The translations under genes and the position numbers were made by a program. A stretch of DNA of 35,108 nt from positions 1 through 35,108 of the forward strand of contig JAGVUB010000108.1 in the NCBI GenBank assembly GCA_019136515.1, in the 5' to 3' direction. Of the stretch, positions 24,573-32,192 are shown piece by piece. The stretch comes from Verrucomicrobiota bacterium (lineage in GTDB: Bacteria > Verrucomicrobiota > Verrucomicrobiia > Opitutales > Opitutaceae). The first letter of the stretch is position 1, and each line of letters opens with the position of its first letter. Below the pieces are notes generated by a model that saw nothing but the letters and a program-made list of their open reading frames with translations, made no database searches and was not told the DNA's origin.

Positions 24573-26639
24573 ATGCTCCGCGCGCTTCCCCAGCCCCGTC
24601 GGCGACTCCACCGCAACACACTCGAGCGCGTGCGGTTCCATCACGATCCGAACAATCCCGACCACACGCATCCACCGGGCGAGGATGACGAGTTCCACCC
24701 GATGCCGACGCTCGCCGGCCTCGGCGCCTACCGGAAGACCTTCCCGAAGAAGGCCGAGGTCGTCGCCCGCACGCCCGACCCCGTCGTGCGCCAGATGTTG
24801 ACCCACATGGCCGAACAAGGCTGCGAGACCTGCTTCGACCGCTTCGACGCGCAGACCCCGCAGTGCGGGTTCGGCATGTCCGGCACCTGCTGCCGCATCT
24901 GCAACATGGGTCCCTGCAAGGTCACGCCCAAGAGTCCGCGCGGCGTCTGCGGCGCCGACGCCGACGTGATCGTGGCCCGCAATCTCCTGCGTTGGGTCGC
25001 TGCGGGCGTCGCCTCCCACGGTGCTCGCGGCCGCGAAGTCATGCTCGCGCTCAAGTGGGCCGCCGAGGGCAAGGTCGACCTGCCGATCCTGGGCCACGAA
25101 AAGGTCCGCAAAGTCGCGCAGGCCCTCAAGCTCGACACCACCGGCAAGGACGTGCGGCAGCTCGCCGGCGAGATCGCCGACATCCTGCTCGCGGACCTCT
25201 CGCGCACCGTGCCCGACAACCACCGCACGCTGCATGCGTTCGCGCCGGCCGAGCGCATCGAGACCTGGCGCCGGCTCGGTATCCTCCCCGTCGGGGCGTA
25301 CCACGAGGTCTTCGAGGCGCTCCACCGCACCGGCACGGGCACCGACGGCGACTGGGAGAACATCATGCTCCAGATGCTGCGCTGCGGCCTCGCCTTCGCG
25401 TGGACCAGCGTCCTCGGCTCCGCCATCGCGATGGACTGCCTCTACGGGCTGCCCAAGCGCTCGCGCATCGAGACCAACTTCGGCGTCCTGGAGGAGGGGC
25501 ACGTCTCGATCGCGCTCCATGGGCATTCCCCGGTGATGGTCTCCGCCGTCATCGAGGCGAGCCGGCGTCCGGAGTTCGTCGGTCGCGCCGCCGCCGCCGG
25601 CGCCAAGGGCATCCGGCTCTACGGCATCTGCTGCTCCGGGCTTTCGGGCCTGTACCGCCTCGGCGGCGTGCATCCGCTCACCAACGCCATGGGGGCCGAG
25701 CTCGCGCTGGGCACCAGCGCGCTCGATCTCTGGGTGGCCGACGTGCAGGACGTCTACCCGGGCATCATGGATGTCGCGAACTGCTTCGGCACCGAGGTCG
25801 TCACGACCAGCGACTCCGCCCGCCTGCCTGGCGCCACGCACATCGCCTTCGACCACGAACACTCGAACCTCGGGACGGTGCGCGCGCTCGGCGAACGCAT
25901 CGTCGGCGCCGCGATCCACCGCCACGCCCAGCGTGCCGGCCGCCCGCGCTTCGTCCCCGCCACCCGCGTCGCCGCCGAGGTCGGCTTCTCCGTCGAGAAC
26001 ATCGTCGAGCGCTTCGGCTCGGCCCACGTTCTCGCGGGGCATGTGCGGGACGCCCGTATCCGCGGCATCGTGAATCTCGTCGGCTGCAGCAACCCCCGGG
26101 TGGTCTACGAGCGCGCGGTGGTCGATGTCGCCGCCGCCCTCCTGCGCGAGGACGTGCTGCTGCTCACCAACGGGTGCGCCTCGTTCCCCCTGATGAAGCT
26201 CGGTTTCTGCGACACCCCGGCGCTCGCACGCTGCGGCGCGCGGTTGCGCTCCGTGCTGGCCGCCTTCGCGGAGCCGCTGCCGCCGGTGCTTCACATGGGC
26301 GAGTGCCTCGACAACGCGCGGGCCTCCGCCGTCTTCCGCACCCTGTCCGACGCGCTCGGCCAGCCGTTGCACGCGCTGCCGTTCGCGTTCTCCAGCCCGG
26401 AGTGGTCCAACGAGAAGGGCGTCGGCGCCGCCCTCAGCTTCCGCCTGCTCGGGCTGAACTCCTACCACTGCGTCGCCGCGCCCGTGTTCGGCTCGGAGAA
26501 CGTCCAGCGCCACCTCGCCCGCGACACCCGCGCCACGCTCGGCTCGGTGATGGTGGTCGACCCCGACCCCGCCGCCCTCGCCGCCCGCATCGTCCACGAC
26601 CTCAAGGTCCGGCGACGACGCCTCGGCTGGCCCGAGTGA
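24573..26639 (+). CDS. divergent anaerobic carbon monoxide dehydrogenase (CooS-like) catalytic subunit
   Basis: 688 residues. Numbers in brackets are Carboxydothermus CODH-II, from memory. Cys98 (39) and Cys106 (47) fit the D-cluster; Cys107, 110, 115 and 126 fit the B-cluster (QCGFG, CCRIC, GPC, GVCGADADVIVARNLLR). C-cluster ligands kept are His318 (261), Cys354 (295), Cys505 (446), Cys535 (476) and Cys578 (526), plus catalytic Lys615 (563). The Cys333 site is Asp393 (ADVQD where others have DVQC). His93 is kept as His149, but His96 and His99 are Arg152 and Glu155. An extra CETC precedes the D-cluster. Residues 1-45 form a His/Asp-rich extension. It sits between two importer modules, with no cooC, cooF, cooJ or ACS gene. 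Family is certain; CO oxidation is doubtful. The ATG at 24573 is 8 nt after the ATPase gene; Met44 is another possible start. Confidence 0.93.
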   Translation: MLRALPQPRRRLHRNTLERVRFHHDPNNPDHTHPPGEDDEFHPMPTLAGLGAYRKTFPKKAEVVARTPDPVVRQMLTHMAEQGCETCFDRFDAQTPQCGFGMSGTCCRICNMGPCKVTPKSPRGVCGADADVIVARNLLRWVAAGVASHGARGREVMLALKWAAEGKVDLPILGHEKVRKVAQALKLDTTGKDVRQLAGEIADILLADLSRTVPDNHRTLHAFAPAERIETWRRLGILPVGAYHEVFEALHRTGTGTDGDWENIMLQMLRCGLAFAWTSVLGSAIAMDCLYGLPKRSRIETNFGVLEEGHVSIALHGHSPVMVSAVIEASRRPEFVGRAAAAGAKGIRLYGICCSGLSGLYRLGGVHPLTNAMGAELALGTSALDLWVADVQDVYPGIMDVANCFGTEVVTTSDSARLPGATHIAFDHEHSNLGTVRALGERIVGAAIHRHAQRAGRPRFVPATRVAAEVGFSVENIVERFGSAHVLAGHVRDARIRGIVNLVGCSNPRVVYERAVVDVAAALLREDVLLLTNGCASFPLMKLGFCDTPALARCGARLRSVLAAFAEPLPPVLHMGECLDNARASAVFRTLSDALGQPLHALPFAFSSPEWSNEKGVGAALSFRLLGLNSYHCVAAPVFGSENVQRHLARDTRATLGSVMVVDPDPAALAARIVHDLKVRRRRLGWPE

Positions 26640-26658
26640 TCCCATTTTCCACCTACCC

Positions 26659-27642
26659 ATGAAAACTGCCCAACTGTTCCGCCGTCCCGGTCTCCTCGCC
26701 GCCGTCCTCGCCGCCGTCGTGGTGCCCGCCGCGGTCGCCGCGCCGGCCAAGCCGGTCCTCAAGGTCGGCCACCTCCCCATCACCGACCACCTCACCGTGA
26801 TCGCGCAGGGCCGCGAGCAATTCCAGTCGTTCGAGCTCCAGCTCGTGAAGTTCTCCTCGTGGGCCGAGCTCGCCGAGGCGCTCAAGGCCGGCGCGATCGA
26901 CGGCGCCTACGCGCTCACCCCGATCAGCATCGGCCTGCGCCAGAAGGGCGTGCCGCTCCACGCCGTGCTTCTCGGCCACCGCAACGGCTCGGTGCTCACC
27001 GTGCGCAACTCGCCCGACCTCGCCTCCGTCGCCGATCTCAAAGGACGCACCATCGCCATCCCCAACCGGCTCTCCACCCACAACATCCTGCTGCGCAAAC
27101 TGCTCCTCGCGCACCGGATCGATCCCGAGAAGGACGTGAAGCTCATCGAGCTCGCCCCGCCGGAGATGGTCAACGCGCTCTCCACCGGCCGCATCGACGC
27201 ATTCATCGTCGCCGAACCCTTCGGCGGCCAGGCCGAGCTGCAGAAGATCGGCAAGGTCCTCGTGCTCTCGAAGGACATCTGGCCCGACCACATCTGCTGC
27301 GTGCTCAACTTCCGCGAGGAGACCATCGACCGGCACCTGGCCGCCGTGCAGGAATTCGTCACCGCGTTGGTCCGCACCGGCGCCTTCATCACCGAGCATC
27401 CGCATGAGGCAGCGGAGCTCTCGAAGAAGTACCTCGGGCAGAAGCCGGAGGTGATCGAGCACGTGCTCACCACCCCCGCCGGCCGCGTCACCTTCGACAA
27501 CCTCGTGCCCACCGCCGCCGACCTCACCGCCACCCAGGACAACCTGCTCCAGCTCGGTATCCTGAAAGAGGGCATCGATCTCACCCAGTACCTCGACAAC
27601 CGCTTCGCCCGGCAGGCAGTCGCCGCCGCGTCGGCTCGATAA
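26659..27642 (+). CDS. sulfonate/nitrate/taurine-type ABC transporter, periplasmic binding protein 2
   Basis: 327-residue solute-binding protein of the NMT1/NitT-TauT type, only distantly like binding protein 1. The signal peptide is RRPGLLAAVLAAVVVPAAVA, cut near residue 28. It has LKVGHLPITDHLTVIA, where the SsuA group usually has a GY/A-type start, then AGAIDGAYALTPISIGLRQKGVPLHAV, LKGRTIAIPNRLSTHNILLRKLL and STGRIDAFIVAEPFGGQAELQ. It probably binds a different ligand from protein 1. It lies 19 nt after the CooS-like gene and 3 nt before permease 2; the leader is pyrimidine-rich with no Shine-Dalgarno site. Confidence 0.87.
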   Translation: MKTAQLFRRPGLLAAVLAAVVVPAAVAAPAKPVLKVGHLPITDHLTVIAQGREQFQSFELQLVKFSSWAELAEALKAGAIDGAYALTPISIGLRQKGVPLHAVLLGHRNGSVLTVRNSPDLASVADLKGRTIAIPNRLSTHNILLRKLLLAHRIDPEKDVKLIELAPPEMVNALSTGRIDAFIVAEPFGGQAELQKIGKVLVLSKDIWPDHICCVLNFREETIDRHLAAVQEFVTALVRTGAFITEHPHEAAELSKKYLGQKPEVIEHVLTTPAGRVTFDNLVPTAADLTATQDNLLQLGILKEGIDLTQYLDNRFARQAVAAASAR

Positions 27643-27645
27643 TCC

Positions 27646-28413
27646 ATGCCCCGCGCCCGGATCAGCCACCTCTCGCTCGCGCTCGTCGGCCTCGCCGCCC
27701 TGCTGGGGGTCTGGGTGCTGCTCGCGACCCGCTACACGGTCGAGCAGTTGCCCGGCCCGCTGCAGGTCGCCCGCGCTTGGCTCGAACTCCTGCGCGAGGG
27801 CGGACTGCTCGCGCACATCCGCATCAGTCTCGCGCGGTTCGGCGCGGCCTACGCGCTCGCGCTCCTCACCGCGTTGCCGCTCGGCTTGGTGCTGGGCTGG
27901 TCGACGCGCGGGCTCCAGGCGCTCAACCCCGCGATCCAGGTCCTGCGGCCGATCTCGCCCATCGCGTGGTTCCCGCTGGCCGTGCTCTGGTTCGGCGTGG
28001 GCAACGCCCCGGCGGTGTTCATCATCTTCCTCTCGGCGTTCTTCCCGGTGCTGCTGGCGACCGTGAGCGGTGTGCGCGACGTGCCGCCGGGCTACCTGCG
28101 CGTCGCGGCCAACTTCGGCACGCGCCGGCTCCGCCTCTTCCGCGCCGTCATCCTGCCCGCCGCGTTCCCGACCATCGTCGTGGGGATGCGCATCGCCGTC
28201 GGCACAGCGTGGATTCACCTCGTCGCCGGCGAGATGCTCGGCGCGCAGACCGGCCTGGGCTTCCTCATCGTCGACGCGCGCAACTTCCTGCGCACCGACC
28301 AGATCCTCGCCGGCATGCTCACCATCGGCCTGCTCGGGCTGGCCATTGACCGCCTCATGAGCGCAGGCGAGCGCCGGTTGCGCCGCATCTGGGGCGCGGA
28401 GGGCGCCGCATGA
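27646..28413 (+). CDS. sulfonate-type ABC transporter permease 2
   Basis: 255-residue inner-membrane permease of the SsuC/TauC/NrtB group with about six helices. The first is LALVGLAALLGVWVLLA (about 9-26). LRPISPIAWFPLAVLWFGVGNAPAVFIIFLSAFFPVLLATVSGV is the conserved core, and the EAA loop is VAANFGTRRLRLFRAVILPAAFP. GLGFLIVDARNFLRTDQILAGML ends the fold. It is 27 residues shorter than permease 1, mostly at the N-terminus. Its stop overlaps the ATPase 2 start by four bases (ATGA), so the two are translationally coupled. Confidence 0.9.
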   Translation: MPRARISHLSLALVGLAALLGVWVLLATRYTVEQLPGPLQVARAWLELLREGGLLAHIRISLARFGAAYALALLTALPLGLVLGWSTRGLQALNPAIQVLRPISPIAWFPLAVLWFGVGNAPAVFIIFLSAFFPVLLATVSGVRDVPPGYLRVAANFGTRRLRLFRAVILPAAFPTIVVGMRIAVGTAWIHLVAGEMLGAQTGLGFLIVDARNFLRTDQILAGMLTIGLLGLAIDRLMSAGERRLRRIWGAEGAA

Positions 28414-29258
28414 GCACTACCCGTTCCCCGCTCCCGGTCGACGCCGCCTCGTCGATCGAGCCCCTGGCGCCACCACCGCGCATCGCCGTGCGCGGCGCCG
28501 GCGTGAGCTTCCGCGCGCCCTCCGGCGAGGACCGTCCCGTGCTCTCCGCCGTCAATCTGCAGGTCGGCCCAGGCGAGCTCGTCAGCCTGCTCGGCCCGAG
28601 TGGTTGCGGCAAAACGACGCTGATGAACCTCATGGCCGGGTTCCTCCGCCCGACCGTCGGCTCGGTCGCGATCGACGGCGTGCCGGTCACCGGCCCCGAC
28701 CCGCGCCGCGTCGTGATCTTCCAGGACTACGGTCTGTTCCCGTGGCGCACCGTGCTGGGCAACGTGCTCTTCGCCCTCGAATCCCGCGGCGAGCGGGGCA
28801 CCGCGGCCCGCGCGAAGGCGTTGCACTACCTCCAGCTCGTCGGTCTCGCCGAGGCGGCCGACCAGCACCCGCACCAGCTCTCCGGCGGCATGAAACAACG
28901 CGTCGCCATCGCCCGCGCGCTCGCGGTGCGGCCCGAGGTGCTGTTCATGGACGAGCCGTTCGGAGCGCTGGATACCTTCACCCGTTTCCACCTCCAGGAT
29001 CTGCTCCTCGAGCTGTGGGAGCGCACCCGCCTGACCACCGTGCTCGTCACCCACGATGTCGACGAGGCGCTCTACCTGAGCGACCGCGTCGTCGTCCTCG
29101 GCGAAAACCCCGGCCGGATCGTCGAGACCATCGATGTCGCCCTGCCCCGCCCGCGCGACCGCCGCGACCCCGTGCTGCACGCGTTGCGCGACCGGTTGCT
29201 CGAGCACCTCCGGCTCGCCGGCCGCTGGCACCTGCGCACGCCCGAGTACGAGATCTGA
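28410..29258 (+). CDS. sulfonate-type ABC transporter ATPase 2
   Basis: 282-residue ATPase of the second importer. Walker A is GPSGCGKTT (62-70), the Q-loop lies in [13 protein letters not shown], the signature is [16 protein letters not shown], Walker B is [12 protein letters not shown], and the H-loop is [28 protein letters not shown]. Overall layout and the C-terminal PEYEI match ATPase 1. It starts within the permease 2 stop (ATGA). The OsmC-family gene follows after 34 nt. Confidence 0.93.
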   Translation: MSTTRSPLPVDAASSIEPLAPPPRIAVRGAGVSFRAPSGEDRPVLSAVNLQVGPGELVSLLGPSGCGKTTLMNLMAGFLRPTVGSVAIDGVPVTGPDPRRVVIFQDYGLFPWRTVLGNVLFALESRGERGTAARAKALHYLQLVGLAEAADQHPHQLSGGMKQRVAIARALAVRPEVLFMDEPFGALDTFTRFHLQDLLLELWERTRLTTVLVTHDVDEALYLSDRVVVLGENPGRIVETIDVALPRPRDRRDPVLHALRDRLLEHLRLAGRWHLRTPEYEI

Positions 29259-29292
29259 CCTCCGCATCCCTCCCTTTCCTACCCAACACACC

Positions 29293-29826
29293 ATGAGCCA
29301 AAACACCACCGTTCCCGCCATCGAGTCCATCGACCGCGCCGGCCTGCTGGCCCTCGCCGCCAAGGGCAAGGCCAACCCGTCCGCCGTCCGTACCCTCAAG
29401 GTCCGCACCGTGCTCGAGAAACGCTTCCGGCATCTCAACTACGTGCGCGACCTGCCCGCCCACGTCATCGACGAGCCACCGGGCCTGCTCGGCGACGACA
29501 CCGCGCCCAACCCCTCCGAGGCCGTCCTGGCCGCGCTGGGCTCCTGCATCTCCGTCGGCATCCACGCCAACGCCGTGCTGCAGCAGATCCGCCTGACCAA
29601 GGTCGAACTCGAGCTCGAGGCCGACATCAACATCACCGCCGTCTGGGGCACCGGCGACCTCGACGAGAACAAGCTCATCGGGTTCAGCGCCATCCGCGTC
29701 AAGGCGCGCGTCGAGGGCGACGCCCCGCGCGAGAAACTCGATGCGCTCGTCGCGCACTCCGACCGCTGGTCGCCCGTCGCGAATACGCTGCGCCTCCCCG
29801 TGCCGGTCACCGTCACCGCGAACTGA
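29293..29826 (+). CDS. OsmC-family protein lacking the second redox cysteine
   Basis: 177 residues with the OsmC/Ohr fold: APNPSEAVLAALGSCISVGIHANA holds the first conserved cysteine (Cys85), and VELELEADI and FSAIRVKARVEGDAPREKLDAL follow. In peroxide-reducing OsmC/Ohr proteins a second cysteine occurs in CPVSN-type motifs; here the matching site reads SPVANTL with Ser160. The classical two-cysteine peroxidase cycle is therefore unlikely. It could be a thiol or persulfide-handling protein or a carrier. It is part of the importer/CooS operon, 10 nt before the flavoprotein gene. The ATG at 29293 is used, although the frame is open upstream into the ATPase 2 gene. Confidence 0.85.
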   Translation: MSQNTTVPAIESIDRAGLLALAAKGKANPSAVRTLKVRTVLEKRFRHLNYVRDLPAHVIDEPPGLLGDDTAPNPSEAVLAALGSCISVGIHANAVLQQIRLTKVELELEADINITAVWGTGDLDENKLIGFSAIRVKARVEGDAPREKLDALVAHSDRWSPVANTLRLPVPVTVTAN

Positions 29827-29836
29827 GCCACCCGCC

Positions 29837-30880
29837 ATGCCGACCGCCACCACCGCCGCGCCCGGCGCGGACACCGTTTCCGCCCTCGTGCGCGACCACC
29901 TCCGCTCGCAGGTGGTCGCGATCGACCGCGACGGCCTCTACCCCGGGGATTTTCTGCGCCGGCTCGGCGCGGCCGGTGGGCTGGTCGGCCCGGGCCGCAC
30001 CGACGATCTCGGCTCCGCCCTCCGCACCATGGCCGAGGTCAGCGAGACGTGCGGCACCACCGGTTTCTGCCTGTGGTGCCAGAACACGAGCGCCTGGTAC
30101 CTCGCGAACACCGCCAACTCCGGCCTGCGCGAGCGCCACTTCGCCGCGGTCGGCGCGGCCCGCCGGCTCGGCGGCACCGCGTTGTCGAACCCGATGAAGC
30201 ACTACGCGCGCTTCGAGCCGCTCAAGCTCGCCGGCACGCCGGTGCCGGGCGGCTACGCGGTCAGCGGCACGCTGCCGTGGGTGTCCAATCTCGGCCCGGA
30301 CCACGCGTTCGGCCTCGTCTTCGCCACGCCCGCCGGCACCGCGGCGGCCTACGTCACCTGCGACCGGCCCGGTCTCGAGCTGAAGCGCACCGCGGCGTTC
30401 GCCGCCCTCGAGGGCACCGCCACCTTCGCGCTGCGGTTCGACCGGTTCTTCGTCGCCGAGAGCGAACTGCTCGCCGAACCCGCCGAGCCGTTCGTCCGGC
30501 AGGTGCAGGCCGGTTTCCTCCTGTTGCAGCTCGGGCTCGGCTTCGGCCTGATCCGCGGCGCGCAGCGCGACCTCATCGGCTGCGAACTTCCGGCTGTGGC
30601 CGAGGAGATCGCCGCGGCCGTCGCTCCGCTCGCAGCGCAGGCCTCCGCCCTCGCGACCACGCCGCTCGAGCCCGCGCCCGACTATCTCCAGCGCGTGCTC
30701 CGCCTGCGCCTCGCCACCGCCGAGCTCGCGCTCCGCGCCACCCAGACCGCCGCGGTCGGCTCCGGCGCCCGCGGTTTCCTCGCCACCGCCGCGCCACAAC
30801 GGCGTTTGCGCGAAGCGCTCTTCTTCTCAATCCTCACCCCCTCGCTCCGCCACCTCCACCGGCTGCTCGCCACCGACTGA
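29837..30880 (+). CDS. short acyl-CoA-dehydrogenase-like flavoprotein
   Basis: 347 residues, below the usual 380-400 of the family. Recognisable parts are an N-terminal helical domain ending SETCGTTGFCLWCQNTSAWYLAN and a middle beta domain (GGTALSNPMKHYARFEPLKLAG, GGYAVSGTLPWVSNLGPDHAFGLVFA, the FAD/substrate region). A helical C-terminal domain closes with GARGFLATAAPQRRLREALFFSILTPS. The typical catalytic Glu motif is not seen, so simple acyl-CoA oxidation is doubtful. Relatives near sulfonate transporters (SfnC/DszC-type) use reduced flavin and oxygen to oxidise sulfur compounds; that activity is only a possibility here. Packed 10 nt after the OsmC gene and 13 nt before metY. Confidence 0.75.
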   Translation: MPTATTAAPGADTVSALVRDHLRSQVVAIDRDGLYPGDFLRRLGAAGGLVGPGRTDDLGSALRTMAEVSETCGTTGFCLWCQNTSAWYLANTANSGLRERHFAAVGAARRLGGTALSNPMKHYARFEPLKLAGTPVPGGYAVSGTLPWVSNLGPDHAFGLVFATPAGTAAAYVTCDRPGLELKRTAAFAALEGTATFALRFDRFFVAESELLAEPAEPFVRQVQAGFLLLQLGLGFGLIRGAQRDLIGCELPAVAEEIAAAVAPLAAQASALATTPLEPAPDYLQRVLRLRLATAELALRATQTAAVGSGARGFLATAAPQRRLREALFFSILTPSLRHLHRLLATD

Positions 30881-30893
30881 CCTTCCCTCCCTC

Positions 30894-32192
30894 ATGGCCA
30901 ACGAAAACCGCACCTTCGGATTCGAGACCCGGATGCTCCACGCCGGGCACATCCCCGACGCCGCCACCGGCGCGCGCGCCGTGCCCATCTACCAGACGAC
31001 CTCGTACGTCTTCGACAACGCCGACCACGCCGCCCGCCTCTTCGAACTGAAGGAGTACGGCGACATCTACACGCGCATCGGCAACCCGACCAACGCCGTG
31101 CTCGAGGAACGCCTCGCCTCGCTCGAAGGCGCGACCGGCGCCGTCGCCACCGCCAGCGGCATGGCCGCGCAGTTCCTCACCTTCATGACGCTGCTGGAGC
31201 CGGGCGACGAGATCGTGGCCTCCACTCACCTCTACGGCGGCACGATCACCCAGCTCACGCACACGCTGAAGAAGCTTTCGGTGAAGGTTCACTTCATCGA
31301 GCCGACCAACCTCGACAACTGGGCGCGCGCGATCACGCCGAAGACCCGCTTCCTCTACGGCGAGACGATCGGCAACCCCAAGGGCAGTATCCTCGACCTG
31401 GAGCCGATCGCCGCGCTCGCCAAGTCGCACGGCATCCCGCTGGTCGTCGACAACACCTTCGCCACCCCGTGGCTCTGCCGCCCGATGGATTTCGGCGCCG
31501 ACATCGTCGTCTACTCCGCCACGAAGTTCCTCGCCGGCCACGGCAACTCCATCGTCGGCGCCGTGCTCGACTCCGGCCGCTTCGACTTCACGCACTTCCC
31601 GACCATCGCCGCGCCCGAGCCGGCCTACCACGACCTGAAGTTCTTCGACAACTTCGGCCACTACGCCTTCCTCATGAAGGTCCGCACGGTCTCGCTGCGC
31701 GACACCGGCGCCTGCCTCTCGCCCACCAACGCCTTCCTCGCGCTCCAGGGCATCGAGACGCTCTCGCTGCGCATGGACCGCCACGTGGCCAACGCGCTCA
31801 CCGTCGCGAACTACCTCGAGGGCCACCCGAAGGTCGCGTGGGTCTCCTACGCCGGCCTGCCCTCGCACCCGCAGCACGCGCTCGGGAAGAAGTACCTGCC
31901 GCGCGGCACCGGCGCCGTGTTCTCCTTCGGCCTGAAGACCACGCCCGAGAAGGCCCGCGCCGCCGGGGCGCAGTTCATCGAGGGCCTCGAGCTCTTCTCG
32001 CACCTGGCCAACGTGGGCGACGTCCGCAGCCTCGTCATCCATCCGGCCTCGACCACCCACCAGCAACTTTCCGACGCGGAACTCACCGCCTGCGGCATCG
32101 GCCCGGAGCTGATCCGCCTGTCCGTCGGACTCGAAAACTCGGAGGACCTCCTATGGGATCTGGAACAAGCCTTGTCTGCGACCTCGGTCTGA
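30894..32192 (+). CDS. metY: O-acetylhomoserine sulfhydrylase (homocysteine synthase)
   Basis: PLP enzyme that joins sulfide (or methanethiol) to O-acetylhomoserine, giving homocysteine (or methionine). 432 residues, the long MetY form rather than the roughly 380 of MetB. Landmarks are FGFETRMLHAGHIPDAATGARAVPIYQTTSYVFDN, YTRIGNPTNAVLEERLASLEGATGAVATASGMAAQ, LYGGTITQLTHTLK, GETIGNPKGSILDLE, VVDNTFATPWLCRPMDFGADIVVYSATKFLAGHG with PLP lysine Lys211, and the C-terminal NVGDVRSLVIHPASTTHQQL. It is the sulfide entry point for the CBS and gamma-lyase genes upstream. Its last 40 bases overlap the CoA-binding gene. The leader CCTTCCCTCCCTC has no Shine-Dalgarno site. Confidence 0.93.
   Translation: MANENRTFGFETRMLHAGHIPDAATGARAVPIYQTTSYVFDNADHAARLFELKEYGDIYTRIGNPTNAVLEERLASLEGATGAVATASGMAAQFLTFMTLLEPGDEIVASTHLYGGTITQLTHTLKKLSVKVHFIEPTNLDNWARAITPKTRFLYGETIGNPKGSILDLEPIAALAKSHGIPLVVDNTFATPWLCRPMDFGADIVVYSATKFLAGHGNSIVGAVLDSGRFDFTHFPTIAAPEPAYHDLKFFDNFGHYAFLMKVRTVSLRDTGACLSPTNAFLALQGIETLSLRMDRHVANALTVANYLEGHPKVAWVSYAGLPSHPQHALGKKYLPRGTGAVFSFGLKTTPEKARAAGAQFIEGLELFSHLANVGDVRSLVIHPASTTHQQLSDAELTACGIGPELIRLSVGLENSEDLLWDLEQALSATSV

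Noticed and set aside
24573-26639. Hybrid cluster protein (Hcp) instead of CooS
   Set aside because: Hcp shares the fold, but the QCGFG, CCRIC, GPC, GVCGADADVIVARNLLR series and the retained C-cluster ligands are those of CooS. A shift of function towards Hcp chemistry remains possible and is discussed under Asp393.
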